Assembly (NCBI RefSeq): GCF_013415885.1
Contig: NZ_CP058910.1
Span: forward strand, 2,790,001 to 2,854,000
Direction: 5' to 3'
DNA: 64,000 bases
From: Halosimplex rubrum
GTDB taxonomy: Archaea; Halobacteriota; Halobacteria; Halobacteriales; Haloarculaceae
Positions 34,970 to 43,037 of this stretch are shown piece by piece (position 1 is the first letter of the stretch; every line of letters begins with the position of its first letter). Position numbers and translations under genes: made by a program. The notes below the pieces were generated by a model, which made no database searches, had not been told where the DNA came from, and worked only from the letters and a program-made list of their open reading frames with translations.

Positions 34970-35373
34970 GCGACGGCTGGGGTGATGCTTCCGGCATCGA
35001 GGGCAACTACGAAGAGGAGGACGATGAGGTCGATTCCAGCGAAACGAGCGAGGTGAGTGAAACGGTGGAAACCAGTTCATCGACCGAAACGACCGAATCG
35101 ACTTCAACGAGTGAAACGAACGAAACGAGCAAAACGAAGACGAACATCAAGGACGAGTGGAATGGGCGGACGATCTACATTCCCGACGATGTCCTCGACG
35201 AGATGGAGGATACCTACCTCGAGTCCCAGCTAAAGCTCCGCAAGGCGGGCCAGGACGAGTTCAAGAAGAACCGCCACTTCTACCCACTACTCGTCCAGTT
35301 CGGTGTTGAGGCGCTCTCTGAGGCGGATGCCGAGGACATCAAGGCTCGGCTTTCGGAACTCGGCGACGAATGA
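34966..35373 (+). CDS. ParB-like partner of ParA with repeat-encoded linker
   Basis: 135 residues. Residues about 24-60 are a Ser/Thr/Glu-rich low-complexity linker encoded by the same AACGA/GAAACGA repeats found before parA. The C-terminal 70 residues (WNGRTIYIPDDVLDEMEDTYLESQLKLRKAG) have a beta strand plus two-helix pattern like ribbon-helix-helix DNA-binding proteins. The ATG overlaps the parA stop (ATGA), so they are coupled. It is likely the centromere-binding protein of a haloarchaeal partition system. No ParB HTH or CTPase motif is present, so it would be an unrelated adaptor. Confidence 0.65.
   Translation: MSDGWGDASGIEGNYEEEDDEVDSSETSEVSETVETSSSTETTESTSTSETNETSKTKTNIKDEWNGRTIYIPDDVLDEMEDTYLESQLKLRKAGQDEFKKNRHFYPLLVQFGVEALSEADAEDIKARLSELGDE
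35037..35143 (+). repeat. AACGAA-type repeats inside the coding sequence
   Basis: GAAACGAGCGAG, GAAACGACCGAA and AACGAACGAAACG-type units continue for about 107 bp and encode the Ser-Glu-Thr low-complexity linker. The same units form the array at 33863-34147, so this stretch probably functions as DNA as well as coding sequence. Confidence 0.65.
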
Positions 35374-35590
35374 CCTCGCGCAGAGCGAGGCGCGACTGAA
35401 GTTGAGACTGGGATTCTCAATGCATGGAGCATGCTGCACAGTTTGATCTATTAATTTGATGTACTCTCGGTTTCAACCACGGGACTGAGAAACGACTGCT
35501 ACTGGGGCCATGACTCTGTCTACAGCATTCAGGGACTATTGCCTGGAGACCTCCGCAACCTTAACCGTGAGCGGCGCATGTTCTCAAGTC

Positions 35591-36268
35591 ATGGCGATCA
35601 CTACCGAATTCGTCCTCAGTTCGCCCGCCCTCCCACTCGTCAGTATCACCGAGCGATTACAACCGAACGAAATCGAGTGTGTGCACGCGCTCTGCCTCCA
35701 ATCAGACGTTCGGATGTTCATCGTTCAGATCGATCCCGACGACGACGTCGCTGAAGCAGAACTCGCGGCGCTCGACGAAATCGACGAGACCACCGTACTC
35801 GGAGAAACGAGTGAAAAAGCCGTTTACAAGCTCGTTGTCGATGTCGATGAGTCTATCTCTGCGGCGTTCGATCCCGAACGCTTCGACGGAGCGCCCATCA
35901 AACCAACAACTATCACGCCAGAGGGGTGGCATGAACGGAAGGTGTTCACGGACTTCGAGGCCTTCACCGAGTTCCGGACCAGTTGTGAGAACCACGGAAT
36001 CTCGTTCGACCTGCTCTCTATGACTCCCGACCCATCACAATCCGAGAACCTGTCACAGGATGAGCTAACTGATCGGCAACGAGAGGCGCTCACGATCGCG
36101 GTTTCCCGGGGATACTACGAGGACCCCCGCCAGGTCACAGCTGAAGAACTCGCTGAGGAACTTGGAATCTCTCAACCGTCGCTGTCGAGTCTCCTCCGCC
36201 GAGGGGAGCGACAACTCATTTCCTCTTCCCTTGGTTCTCAGGTTCAACTGAACACGATAACCAGATAA
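35591..36268 (+). CDS. HTH_10 (Bat-type) transcriptional regulator
   Basis: 225 residues from ATG 35591; this gives the same length as the paralogue at 41207 (224 residues), so earlier in-frame starts are unlikely. The C-terminal HTH_10 region (LTDRQREALTIAVSRGYYEDPRQVTAEELAEELGISQPSLSSLLRRGERQL) is the classic bacterio-opsin-activator domain. The N-terminal domain matches the paralogue along its length (RMFIVQID; SITERLQPNEIECVHA). Such regulators often control nearby genes in response to redox or oxygen. It probably governs the downstream dehydrogenase cluster, whose promoters share a motif. Confidence 0.8.
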   Translation: MAITTEFVLSSPALPLVSITERLQPNEIECVHALCLQSDVRMFIVQIDPDDDVAEAELAALDEIDETTVLGETSEKAVYKLVVDVDESISAAFDPERFDGAPIKPTTITPEGWHERKVFTDFEAFTEFRTSCENHGISFDLLSMTPDPSQSENLSQDELTDRQREALTIAVSRGYYEDPRQVTAEELAEELGISQPSLSSLLRRGERQLISSSLGSQVQLNTITR

Positions 36269-36331
36269 TCACAACGCTTCTAGGCGAACTCTGGCGGCTT
36301 TCCTGTCTGGGTGACGGCGGGCTTCTGGTAC

Positions 36332-36359
36332 TATTTAAATACGCTATCTCGATAGCATC
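36332..36359 (+). promoter_or_regulatory. TATA box plus palindromic operator for the ADH gene
   Basis: TATTTAAATA at 36332-36341 followed by GCTATCTCGATAGCATC at 36343-36359. The core GCTATC-TC-GATAGC is a perfect inverted repeat. A related motif follows three other TATA boxes in the cluster. It ends 36 nt before the ADH ATG. Confidence 0.6.
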
Positions 36360-36395
36360 AGCCATATTCCGTCTGTGGGCGGACTATAATCTGTA

Positions 36396-37442
36396 ATGAG
36401 AGCAGCAGTCTATGGCGGCCCAGGCGACATCCGTCTCGAAGATCGCCCCGAACCTGAGATCGACAACTCAACGGATGCAGTCATTCGTATCACTCACACT
36501 GCGGTTTGCGGATCGGACCTCTGGTTCTACCGCGGCGACGACGAACCCGAGACTGGATCACGAGTCGGACACGAACCGATGGGGATCGTCGAGGAGGTCG
36601 GCGACGACGTCCGGAACGTTGAACCCGGTGACCGCGTCTTCGCTCCATTCGCGATCAGCTGTGGCGAGTGTGAATTTTGCCGAAAGGGGACCCAGACCGC
36701 CTGTACTAACGGTGGCTTCTGGGGTCCAGAAGGAGAGGTTGGTGGTGCGCAAGCCGAGAAACTCCACGTCCCACAGGCGAATGGCACGCTGGTCCGCGTC
36801 CCCGACCGGTACGCCGATAATGAAGAGGTTCTCGAAGCGTTACTCCCACTGACGGACGTGATGGGGACGGGCCATCACGCCGCCGTCTGTGCGGATGTCG
36901 GGGCTGGTGACACGGCCGTTGTTATCGGCGACGGCGCTGTCGGTCTCTGTGGCGTCATCGCCTCCAAACGGCTCGGTACCGAGCGCATTATCGCAGTTGG
37001 CCACCACGAGGACCGCCTCGAACTCGCCGAAGAACTCGGCGCGACAGATACTGTCGCCAGTACCGGTCAGGCGGCTATCGAGGAGATTCAGGAACTCACA
37101 CACGGCGGCGCGAATCACGTCCTCGAATGCGTTGGCGCTGAATCCTCGCTGGAGACTGCCGCTGCCGTCGTCCGCCCGGGCGGCAACATCGGGTACGTCG
37201 GCGTTCCTCACATCGACGATCCGTCGTTCCTCGAACCGTTGTTCTTCAGCAACGCTTCCTTCACTGGTGGCCCTGCGCCGACCCGGGCGTATGCCGAGGA
37301 ACTTATGGAGGACGTCCTTCAGGGTACCCTCGACCCGTCGCCCATTTTCACGAGGACCGTTGACCTCAACGGCGTTTCCGAGGGCTACGAGGCGATGGAC
37401 GAGAGAGAGGCGATCAAGGTCCTGGTGAAAGTTAACGAGTGA
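36396..37442 (+). CDS. Zinc-dependent alcohol dehydrogenase
   Basis: 348 residues, the usual medium-chain dehydrogenase length. Catalytic zinc ligands: Cys in CGSD and the GHE motif; structural zinc loop CGECEFCRKGTQTAC complete. Rossmann fold is weakly glycine-rich (VIGDGAVGLCGVIASK). It would oxidise an alcohol or polyol with NAD(P), or reduce an aldehyde. The SDR, MFS, cupin and aldo/keto reductase genes follow on the same strand, each behind its own TATA and operator rather than as one operon. Substrate unknown. Confidence 0.88.
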   Translation: MRAAVYGGPGDIRLEDRPEPEIDNSTDAVIRITHTAVCGSDLWFYRGDDEPETGSRVGHEPMGIVEEVGDDVRNVEPGDRVFAPFAISCGECEFCRKGTQTACTNGGFWGPEGEVGGAQAEKLHVPQANGTLVRVPDRYADNEEVLEALLPLTDVMGTGHHAAVCADVGAGDTAVVIGDGAVGLCGVIASKRLGTERIIAVGHHEDRLELAEELGATDTVASTGQAAIEEIQELTHGGANHVLECVGAESSLETAAAVVRPGGNIGYVGVPHIDDPSFLEPLFFSNASFTGGPAPTRAYAEELMEDVLQGTLDPSPIFTRTVDLNGVSEGYEAMDEREAIKVLVKVNE

Positions 37443-37508
37443 AAATTCAGAAGCAGAATTATCACCCTCTTCATTTTCTGGTTGGTACCGTATTTTAGAC
37501 TAACCGGG

Positions 37509-37534
37509 ACTTAAACAGCCTTTCTGGATAGCAT
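37509..37534 (+). promoter_or_regulatory. TATA-like element plus ATAGCAT operator for the SDR gene
   Basis: ACTTAAAC at 37509-37516, then GCCTTTCTGGATAGCAT at 37518-37534. It matches the ADH operator at CT-TCT-GATAGCAT. The ATG is 37 nt after the motif end. Confidence 0.5.
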
Positions 37535-37571
37535 TGAACCCAAGGCCTTCTCGATCCTGGTTTCAGTAGCT

Positions 37572-38435
37572 ATGTCGGAAGACTCAGAATCCGCGTTTGA
37601 TGGAGAGGTCTGGTTCATTACGGGCGCGAGCCGTGGCATGGGTGCTGAATTCGCTACGGCCGCCCTCGATGCGGGACGTGCAGTCGTCGCTACCGGCCGA
37701 GATACCGACGACGTGGCCGAGGCCGTCGGTGAGTGGGACGACCTGCTGGTCGCGGAGCTGGACGTCACAAAGCCTGCTGACGCCGAGTCGGCAACACAGG
37801 CTGCGATGGACCGGTTTGGCAGAATCGACGTGCTGGTCAACAACGCAGGCATCTCCTACAAGGGCTTCTTCGAGGAGATGACGATAGACGAGATCAAACA
37901 TCAGCTGGAAGTGAATCTCTTTGGGCAGATGTACGTCACTCGCGCTGTCCTCCCGGTCATGCGCGACCAGCGTTCGGGACACATCATCTCGATTTCGTCG
38001 GGCGCGGGACTGTCCGGGTTCGCGTTCAGTTCGGCCTATGCTACCTCGAAGTTCGGGGTCGAAGGGTGGATGGACGCACTGCACGACGAGATCGAACACT
38101 TTGGTATCGATACGACCGTCGTCAATCCAGGGTTTTTCCGCACGACCCTCACGTCCGAGGAATCGATGCCCTTCACCGACCCCGCAATCGACGACTACGA
38201 CGAGCGCCGGGCGGAGCAAATCGAGTGGTGGAAGGATCAGGGCGGTCAGCAACCGAACGATCCGGCCAAGCTCGCCAACGCGCTCGTCGAGATCGCCAGC
38301 GAGGAAGAGCCCCCACGACGATTCGTCGCCGGTGCTGACGCCGTCGAACTCGCGAAGGAGAAGGCCGCTCGACTGCGCGAAGAGGCCGAAGCATACCCCG
38401 ACCTCTCGACGTCGATGGGGTACGACGATGCGTAG
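37572..38435 (+). CDS. Short-chain dehydrogenase/reductase
   Basis: 287 residues with all classical SDR features: nucleotide motif TGASRGMG, NNAG, ISISSGAGLSG, and the catalytic pair Tyr...Lys in YATSKFG. The C-terminal 80 residues are acidic and longer than the minimal fold, as in many haloarchaeal SDRs. It lies in the redox cluster and shares the ATAGCAT operator. NAD(P)-dependent oxidation of a hydroxy compound or reduction of a ketone is expected; substrate unknown. Confidence 0.9.
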   Translation: MSEDSESAFDGEVWFITGASRGMGAEFATAALDAGRAVVATGRDTDDVAEAVGEWDDLLVAELDVTKPADAESATQAAMDRFGRIDVLVNNAGISYKGFFEEMTIDEIKHQLEVNLFGQMYVTRAVLPVMRDQRSGHIISISSGAGLSGFAFSSAYATSKFGVEGWMDALHDEIEHFGIDTTVVNPGFFRTTLTSEESMPFTDPAIDDYDERRAEQIEWWKDQGGQQPNDPAKLANALVEIASEEEPPRRFVAGADAVELAKEKAARLREEAEAYPDLSTSMGYDDA

Positions 38436-38504
38436 GCGGGACTTTGGACCGGGTCCACTCATGGGACCAGTCGTCGAAGCACGGTCGAACGATAGAGCGA
38501 ATGA

Positions 38505-39725
38505 GTGAGGATATTCACAGTGACGACGACTGAGCACCCTGTGGCGCACGAAGCGGCGCTGGACTCCCTTCGAGGATGGCTCATCGTTGCACTCGGCGTC
38601 TGTATGCTCACATTGATCTGGGGGACTGTCTTCACGTTCACTGTCTACGCCGACAGACTCGCGGCTACGTTCGCCCTCACTGCCGTTCAGGTCTCTTCGG
38701 TCTTCTCGATCACCAGTGCAGCCCTCCTCGCTGTCGGCGGCCTCTTCGGCGTGTTCGCTGCTCGGTTCACACTTCGGCCAGTGTTCGCGCTCGTCGCTGT
38801 CGGACTCGCCGGGAGTATCGCGCTCCTGCAGATTGCTGACTCATTTGCCAGCGTCGTCCTCGCGTTCGCGGTGCTCGGGACCGCCGGAGGAACAGCCTTC
38901 ACGATTATCATCTCGCTCGCGCCGCAGTGGTTCGACGACTACCAGGGCCTTGCGATGAGCATCACGATGACGGGCGTCGGCCTCGGGCCTCTCGTCATGC
39001 CACAGGCATGGCTCTGGCTGTTCGAGCGGACGAGCTTTCAGACTGGCTTCGCGGCCGTGGTCGGTCTCACCGCAGTGTTCGTGGGTGCGTCGAGTCTCGT
39101 GTACCGGCGACCGCCGGGGACTGCACAGGATTCGGACCCTGTCAATCCCGAGTGGGTCCGTCGACGACTCAGCGACCGGCGCTTTCTGAGCACGGCAGTC
39201 GGATTCCCACTCGTCTTCACGTGGTTCTACGTCCTCTCTGCACACCTCGTCGACATCCTCACCGCGAACAGTATCGGGATGGGCGTTGCCGCCGCCGGTA
39301 TTAGTATCATCGGCGGTGTCAGCGTCGTCACCCGAATCGCGGGTGGGTACGTCGGCGATCGCGTCGGTCTGCAACCGACGTTTCTCGCGAGTGCCGGACT
39401 CGCTGGCGTGTGCGCGCTTGTACTTCCATTCGTTCACTCGACCGTGTTCGCCTATGCTGCGCTCCTCGGTTTCGGGATCGCGCTCGGTCCGCTCGCCACA
39501 CTTTGGTCGCCAATCATTCTCACTGCGTTTGGACAGGAGAACGCGACCGCCACGGTCGGCCTGCTCAACGTTTCCACGGCGGTCTTCGCGCTCGTCGCAC
39601 CGACCGGGGCCAGTGTGCTCCATCGCGTAACCGGCGGGTGGGTCGTTCCCCTCGTTGCTCTCGGCATCGTGACGATCCTCGGGTTAGGCTTCTTCTACAC
39701 CGGGACTAGCCAGGCCCGAGTATAA
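38505..39725 (+). CDS. MFS transporter (oxalate/formate-antiporter-like)
   Basis: 406 residues with about twelve hydrophobic helices, starting at GTG 38505. Cytoplasmic loop RRPPGTAQDSDP after helix 6, and a typical motif-A-like GGYVGDRVGLQP in the second half. Probably imports or exports a carboxylate or other small substrate of the neighbouring enzymes. The SDR ends 69 nt upstream, so they may be co-transcribed; no separate TATA is obvious. Confidence 0.85.
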   Translation: MRIFTVTTTEHPVAHEAALDSLRGWLIVALGVCMLTLIWGTVFTFTVYADRLAATFALTAVQVSSVFSITSAALLAVGGLFGVFAARFTLRPVFALVAVGLAGSIALLQIADSFASVVLAFAVLGTAGGTAFTIIISLAPQWFDDYQGLAMSITMTGVGLGPLVMPQAWLWLFERTSFQTGFAAVVGLTAVFVGASSLVYRRPPGTAQDSDPVNPEWVRRRLSDRRFLSTAVGFPLVFTWFYVLSAHLVDILTANSIGMGVAAAGISIIGGVSVVTRIAGGYVGDRVGLQPTFLASAGLAGVCALVLPFVHSTVFAYAALLGFGIALGPLATLWSPIILTAFGQENATATVGLLNVSTAVFALVAPTGASVLHRVTGGWVVPLVALGIVTILGLGFFYTGTSQARV

Positions 39726-39742
39726 CGGTCAGCCGATTGTCC

Positions 39743-39771
39743 GTATTTAAATGGGCTGTGAGAATAGCATC
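39743..39771 (+). promoter_or_regulatory. TATA plus ATAGCATC operator for the cupin-AKR operon
   Basis: GTATTTAAAT at 39743-39752, then GCTGTGAGAATAGCATC at 39755-39771. The right half ATAGCATC is identical to the ADH operator, while the left half is weaker. The cupin ATG is 39 nt downstream. Confidence 0.55.
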
Positions 39772-39810
39772 GGACACAAGGTGCCGAGTGCCCTCGTCTG
39801 AACACGAAGC

Positions 39811-40191
39811 ATGAACGTTACCAACGTTCCGTCGTCGGACACCGAAGAATCGGACCACTCGGTACAGGTCGGGTCACCCCTCCTCTCGGAAGGAGTCGAG
39901 AGCGCCTTCGACGGTGTCACCGTCCGCTCTGCGGAGGTCACCTTCCGTCCGGGCGAGCGAACCAAGTTCCACGCCCACGCCGGCGTCCAGATCCTCTACG
40001 TCACCGACGGCGTCGGAATGGTCGGCACCCGCGACGAGGAGCGCGAGGTCTCGGCGTGCGATCTGGTCGTCTTCGAACCCGGCGAAGAACACTGGCACGG
40101 GACCGCCGAGGACGCCGACTCGGCGTTCAGCCACGTGTTCTTTCTCGCCGAACCGGACAACGGCGAACTGGATATCCAGGAGGCACCCTAA
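39811..40191 (+). CDS. Cupin-domain protein
   Basis: 126 residues of single cupin fold. Metal-binding motif 1 HAHAGVQILYVTDG and motif 2 region ending VVFEPGEEHWHG provide His residues for a metal. Small cupins act as isomerases, dioxygenases or sensors. It abuts the aldo/keto reductase (stop at 40191, ATG at 40192), so the two form a tight operon. Function with the reductase is inferred from that adjacency. Confidence 0.82.
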   Translation: MNVTNVPSSDTEESDHSVQVGSPLLSEGVESAFDGVTVRSAEVTFRPGERTKFHAHAGVQILYVTDGVGMVGTRDEEREVSACDLVVFEPGEEHWHGTAEDADSAFSHVFFLAEPDNGELDIQEAP

Positions 40192-41163
40192 ATGGAGTAC
40201 ACTACGCTCGGGTCCACTGGGATGGAAGTCAGCGAGATCTGTATCGGTTGCCTGAACTTCGGGTCGGGTCTCCGAGACGGCTGGGACAGTACCGTCGGCG
40301 AGGAGAAGAGCATCGAGATCATCGAGCGGGCGATCGACCTCGGGATCAACTACTTCGACACGGCCAACGTGTACTCGCAGGGCGAGAGCGAAGAGATCCT
40401 CGGGACGGCCCTCGAAGGATACGACCGGGACGAACTCGTCGTTGCGACGAAAGTCCACGGCGAGATGGGAGACGGACCGAACCGAGGCGGTCTCTCCCGG
40501 AAATCCATCGAACAGGAACTCCAGCACTCGCTGGATCGACTGGGGGTGGACACGATCGACCTGTACCAGATCCACCGCTGGGATCACGACACCCCGATCG
40601 AACAGACGCTGCGGTCCCTCGACGACCTCGTCCGACAAAATCGAGTCCGCTACATCGGCGCGTCGTCGATGTGGGCCCACCAGTTTCAGGAGGCGCTTCA
40701 CGTGAGCGACCGCCTCGGCCTGGAACGCTTCGCGACGATGCAGAACCACTACAACCCCGCCTATCGCGAAGAGGAGCGGGAGATGCTACCGTTGTGTGAG
40801 AACGAGGGCATCGGCGTCGTCCCCTGGAGTCCGCTCGCCCGGGGTTTCCTCGCGTATCCTCATGACGAGGACGAACTGGCCCGCGACGACGAGGCTGTCA
40901 GTCCGCGTCCGTACCGAGAGGGCGGCGGCATCGAGATCAACGAGCGGGTGCAGGAACTCGCCGAGCAGAAGACCGTGACGATGGCACAGATTGCGCTCGC
41001 CTGGCACCTTCACAAGGACTGGGTCACCGCGCCCATCGTGGGCGTCGAAACCGTCGAGCACGTCGAGGAAGCCGTCGAAGCCACCGAGATCGAACTCTCG
41101 GAGTCGGACGTGGAGTACCTCGAAGAACCGTACGAGACGGTCTGGATCTCTGGTCACGAATGA
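40192..41163 (+). CDS. Aldo/keto reductase, copy 1
   Basis: 323 residues, TIM-barrel aldo/keto reductase. Catalytic tetrad regions visible: Asp and Tyr in FDTANVYSQGESEE, Lys in VVATKV, His in YQIHRWDHDTPIEQT. The typical C-terminal cofactor region (GVETVEHVEEAVEA) is present. NAD(P)H-dependent carbonyl reduction is expected. It is highly similar in layout to the second copy at 41990 (shared MEYTTLGSTGMEVS start), so the pair probably arose by duplication. Confidence 0.9.
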   Translation: MEYTTLGSTGMEVSEICIGCLNFGSGLRDGWDSTVGEEKSIEIIERAIDLGINYFDTANVYSQGESEEILGTALEGYDRDELVVATKVHGEMGDGPNRGGLSRKSIEQELQHSLDRLGVDTIDLYQIHRWDHDTPIEQTLRSLDDLVRQNRVRYIGASSMWAHQFQEALHVSDRLGLERFATMQNHYNPAYREEEREMLPLCENEGIGVVPWSPLARGFLAYPHDEDELARDDEAVSPRPYREGGGIEINERVQELAEQKTVTMAQIALAWHLHKDWVTAPIVGVETVEHVEEAVEATEIELSESDVEYLEEPYETVWISGHE

Positions 41164-41206
41164 ATGACCCAGAACGTCTATCGCCACTGAACTCTGAGAC
41201 CAAGCC

Positions 41207-41881
41207 ATGACGATCAGAATCGATCTCTTCTTGCGTTCGCTCTCGCTTCCGTTAGTCAGCGTCGTCCGGTCCTTACAACTCGACGAACTAGAGTACGTCC
41301 ACCGCGGACGGATCGAGGAAGGCCGTCAACTGTTCATTGTCCAGATCGATGAGACCGCCGATGTCCCTCAGTGTGCCCTCGCGGAGGTCGACGAAGTTGC
41401 GGAGGCAACGGCACTCGGACAGGCAGGCGGCAAGGAGATCTACAAGTGTATCGTCGATCTCGATGACTTGTTCCAGCGAATGTACGACGCCAACCTCGAT
41501 GGAGCGCCGCTCGAACCTCCCGTCGTCAGGCCCGACGGCTGGTACGAGACGAAGATATTCAAGAACTACAGCACGCTGAGCGAGTTCCAGTCAGTCTGCC
41601 GGGAGAACAATATCGAGGTCGAACTCCACTCGATCACGTCTGGTCACGCCGGGTCCGAGGACTCTCCGGCGTACGGTCTGACCGAACGCCAACACGAGGC
41701 CCTGACCCTTGCACTGTCACGCGGCTACTACGAGAGCCCCCGTCGCACGTCTACCGAAGCACTCGCCGACGAACTCGACATCTCCCAGCCGTCGATGTCT
41801 GACCTCCTCCGGCGGGCCGAGCACCAAATCTTGTCCTCGACGCTCGGTTCGCAAACGCGAGTCGAGATGCCCTCTTCGTAG
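41207..41881 (+). CDS. HTH_10 (Bat-type) transcriptional regulator, paralogue
   Basis: 224 residues, related over its whole length to the regulator at 35591: shared LPLVS start region, FIVQID, and an HTH_10 end LTERQHEALTLALSRGYYESPRR then LADELDISQPSMSDLLRRAEHQIL. It sits between the two aldo/keto reductase copies, so it was probably duplicated with them. Likely regulates the second module; binding to the shared operator motif is inference. Confidence 0.82.
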   Translation: MTIRIDLFLRSLSLPLVSVVRSLQLDELEYVHRGRIEEGRQLFIVQIDETADVPQCALAEVDEVAEATALGQAGGKEIYKCIVDLDDLFQRMYDANLDGAPLEPPVVRPDGWYETKIFKNYSTLSEFQSVCRENNIEVELHSITSGHAGSEDSPAYGLTERQHEALTLALSRGYYESPRRTSTEALADELDISQPSMSDLLRRAEHQILSSTLGSQTRVEMPSS

Positions 41882-41922
41882 CGGGCTTCAATCAATGAAT
41901 ACCACACACGTGGCGGTGCTAG

Positions 41923-41950
41923 TACATAAATACACTATCTACACAGCACC
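41923..41950 (+). promoter_or_regulatory. TATA plus ACAGCACC operator variant for AKR copy 2
   Basis: TACATAAATA at 41923-41932, then ACTATCTACACAGCACC at 41934-41950. Left half is close to GCTATCT of the ADH site, right half is a two-base variant of ATAGCATC. The ATG at 41990 is 39 nt downstream. Confidence 0.5.
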
Positions 41951-41989
41951 AACACCAAGCCGTGGAACACCCGATATGAACTCGTTCCC

Positions 41990-42982
41990 ATGGAATACAC
42001 GACTCTCGGATCGACCGGCATGGAGGTCAGTCGTATCTGTCTCGGTGGCATGAGCTTCGGAAAGAACGGAGAAGAATGGACACTCGACGAGGAGGGGAGT
42101 CGCGAGATCATCGAGCGAGCGATCGATCTTGGGATCAATTTCTTCGACACTGCCAACGTCTACTCGCAAGGCGAAAGCGAGGAGATCATAGGGAATGTCC
42201 TCGCCGACTACGACCGTGATGAGCAGGTTGTCGCCACGAAGGTCTTCTTTCCGCCGTACAGCGATTCGCTTGAAGAAGGTGCACACCCGAACACGTCCGG
42301 TCTTTCTCGAAAGACCATCGAACAGGAACTCCAGCACTCGCTGGACCGGCTGGGAATGGATACGGTCGATTTGTATCAGATTCACCGGTGGGATTACGAC
42401 ACACCAATCGAGCAGACACTGCGAGCGCTTGACGACGTGGTCCGTCGCCACCAGGTCCGATACATTGGTGCCTCGTCGATGTGGGCACACCAGTTCCAGA
42501 AGGCGTTGCATACCAGCGATCGTCTCGGACTCGAACGGTTCCAGACGATGCAGAACCACTATGCGCTGGCATATCGCGAGGAAGAACGCGAGATGCTACC
42601 GCTCTGTGACAAGGAAGATATCGGTGTCATCCCGTGGTCGCCACTCGCACACGGCTACCTCACACGTCCCCACGAGGAGATGGAGGCGACCACGCGCGGT
42701 GAGACACACGACCCGCTCTACGCCCATCCCTATCGGGAAGGCGGCGGTATCGAAATAAACGAACGCGTACAGGAACTTGCCGACGAGAAAGACGTAACGA
42801 TGGCACAGATTGCGCTGGCGTGGCACTTCCACAAGGACATCGTGGACGCACCTATCGTCGGAACCACCAGTGTTGAGCACCTCGAACAGGCCGTCGAAGC
42901 ACTGGACATCAGTCTCTCGGACTCGGATATCGAGTATCTTGAAGAACCCTACGAACCCGTGCCAGTCACTACCCACGAGTAG
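41990..42982 (+). CDS. Aldo/keto reductase, copy 2
   Basis: 330 residues, closely parallel to copy 1 (same MEYTTLGSTGMEVS, FFDTANVYSQGESEEI, YQIHRWDYDTPIEQT). A seven-residue insertion near FFPPYSDSLEEGAHP distinguishes it. Catalytic Asp, Tyr, Lys and His regions are intact. It is expressed from its own promoter with a variant of the shared operator, so the copies may respond to different signals. The exact substrates are unknown. Confidence 0.9.
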   Translation: MEYTTLGSTGMEVSRICLGGMSFGKNGEEWTLDEEGSREIIERAIDLGINFFDTANVYSQGESEEIIGNVLADYDRDEQVVATKVFFPPYSDSLEEGAHPNTSGLSRKTIEQELQHSLDRLGMDTVDLYQIHRWDYDTPIEQTLRALDDVVRRHQVRYIGASSMWAHQFQKALHTSDRLGLERFQTMQNHYALAYREEEREMLPLCDKEDIGVIPWSPLAHGYLTRPHEEMEATTRGETHDPLYAHPYREGGGIEINERVQELADEKDVTMAQIALAWHFHKDIVDAPIVGTTSVEHLEQAVEALDISLSDSDIEYLEEPYEPVPVTTHE

Positions 42983-43037
42983 CAGGTAAAAGCAGCTGGC
43001 CCCCGATACTGAAAGGTCTTTGACGTTCCAGCGGATT

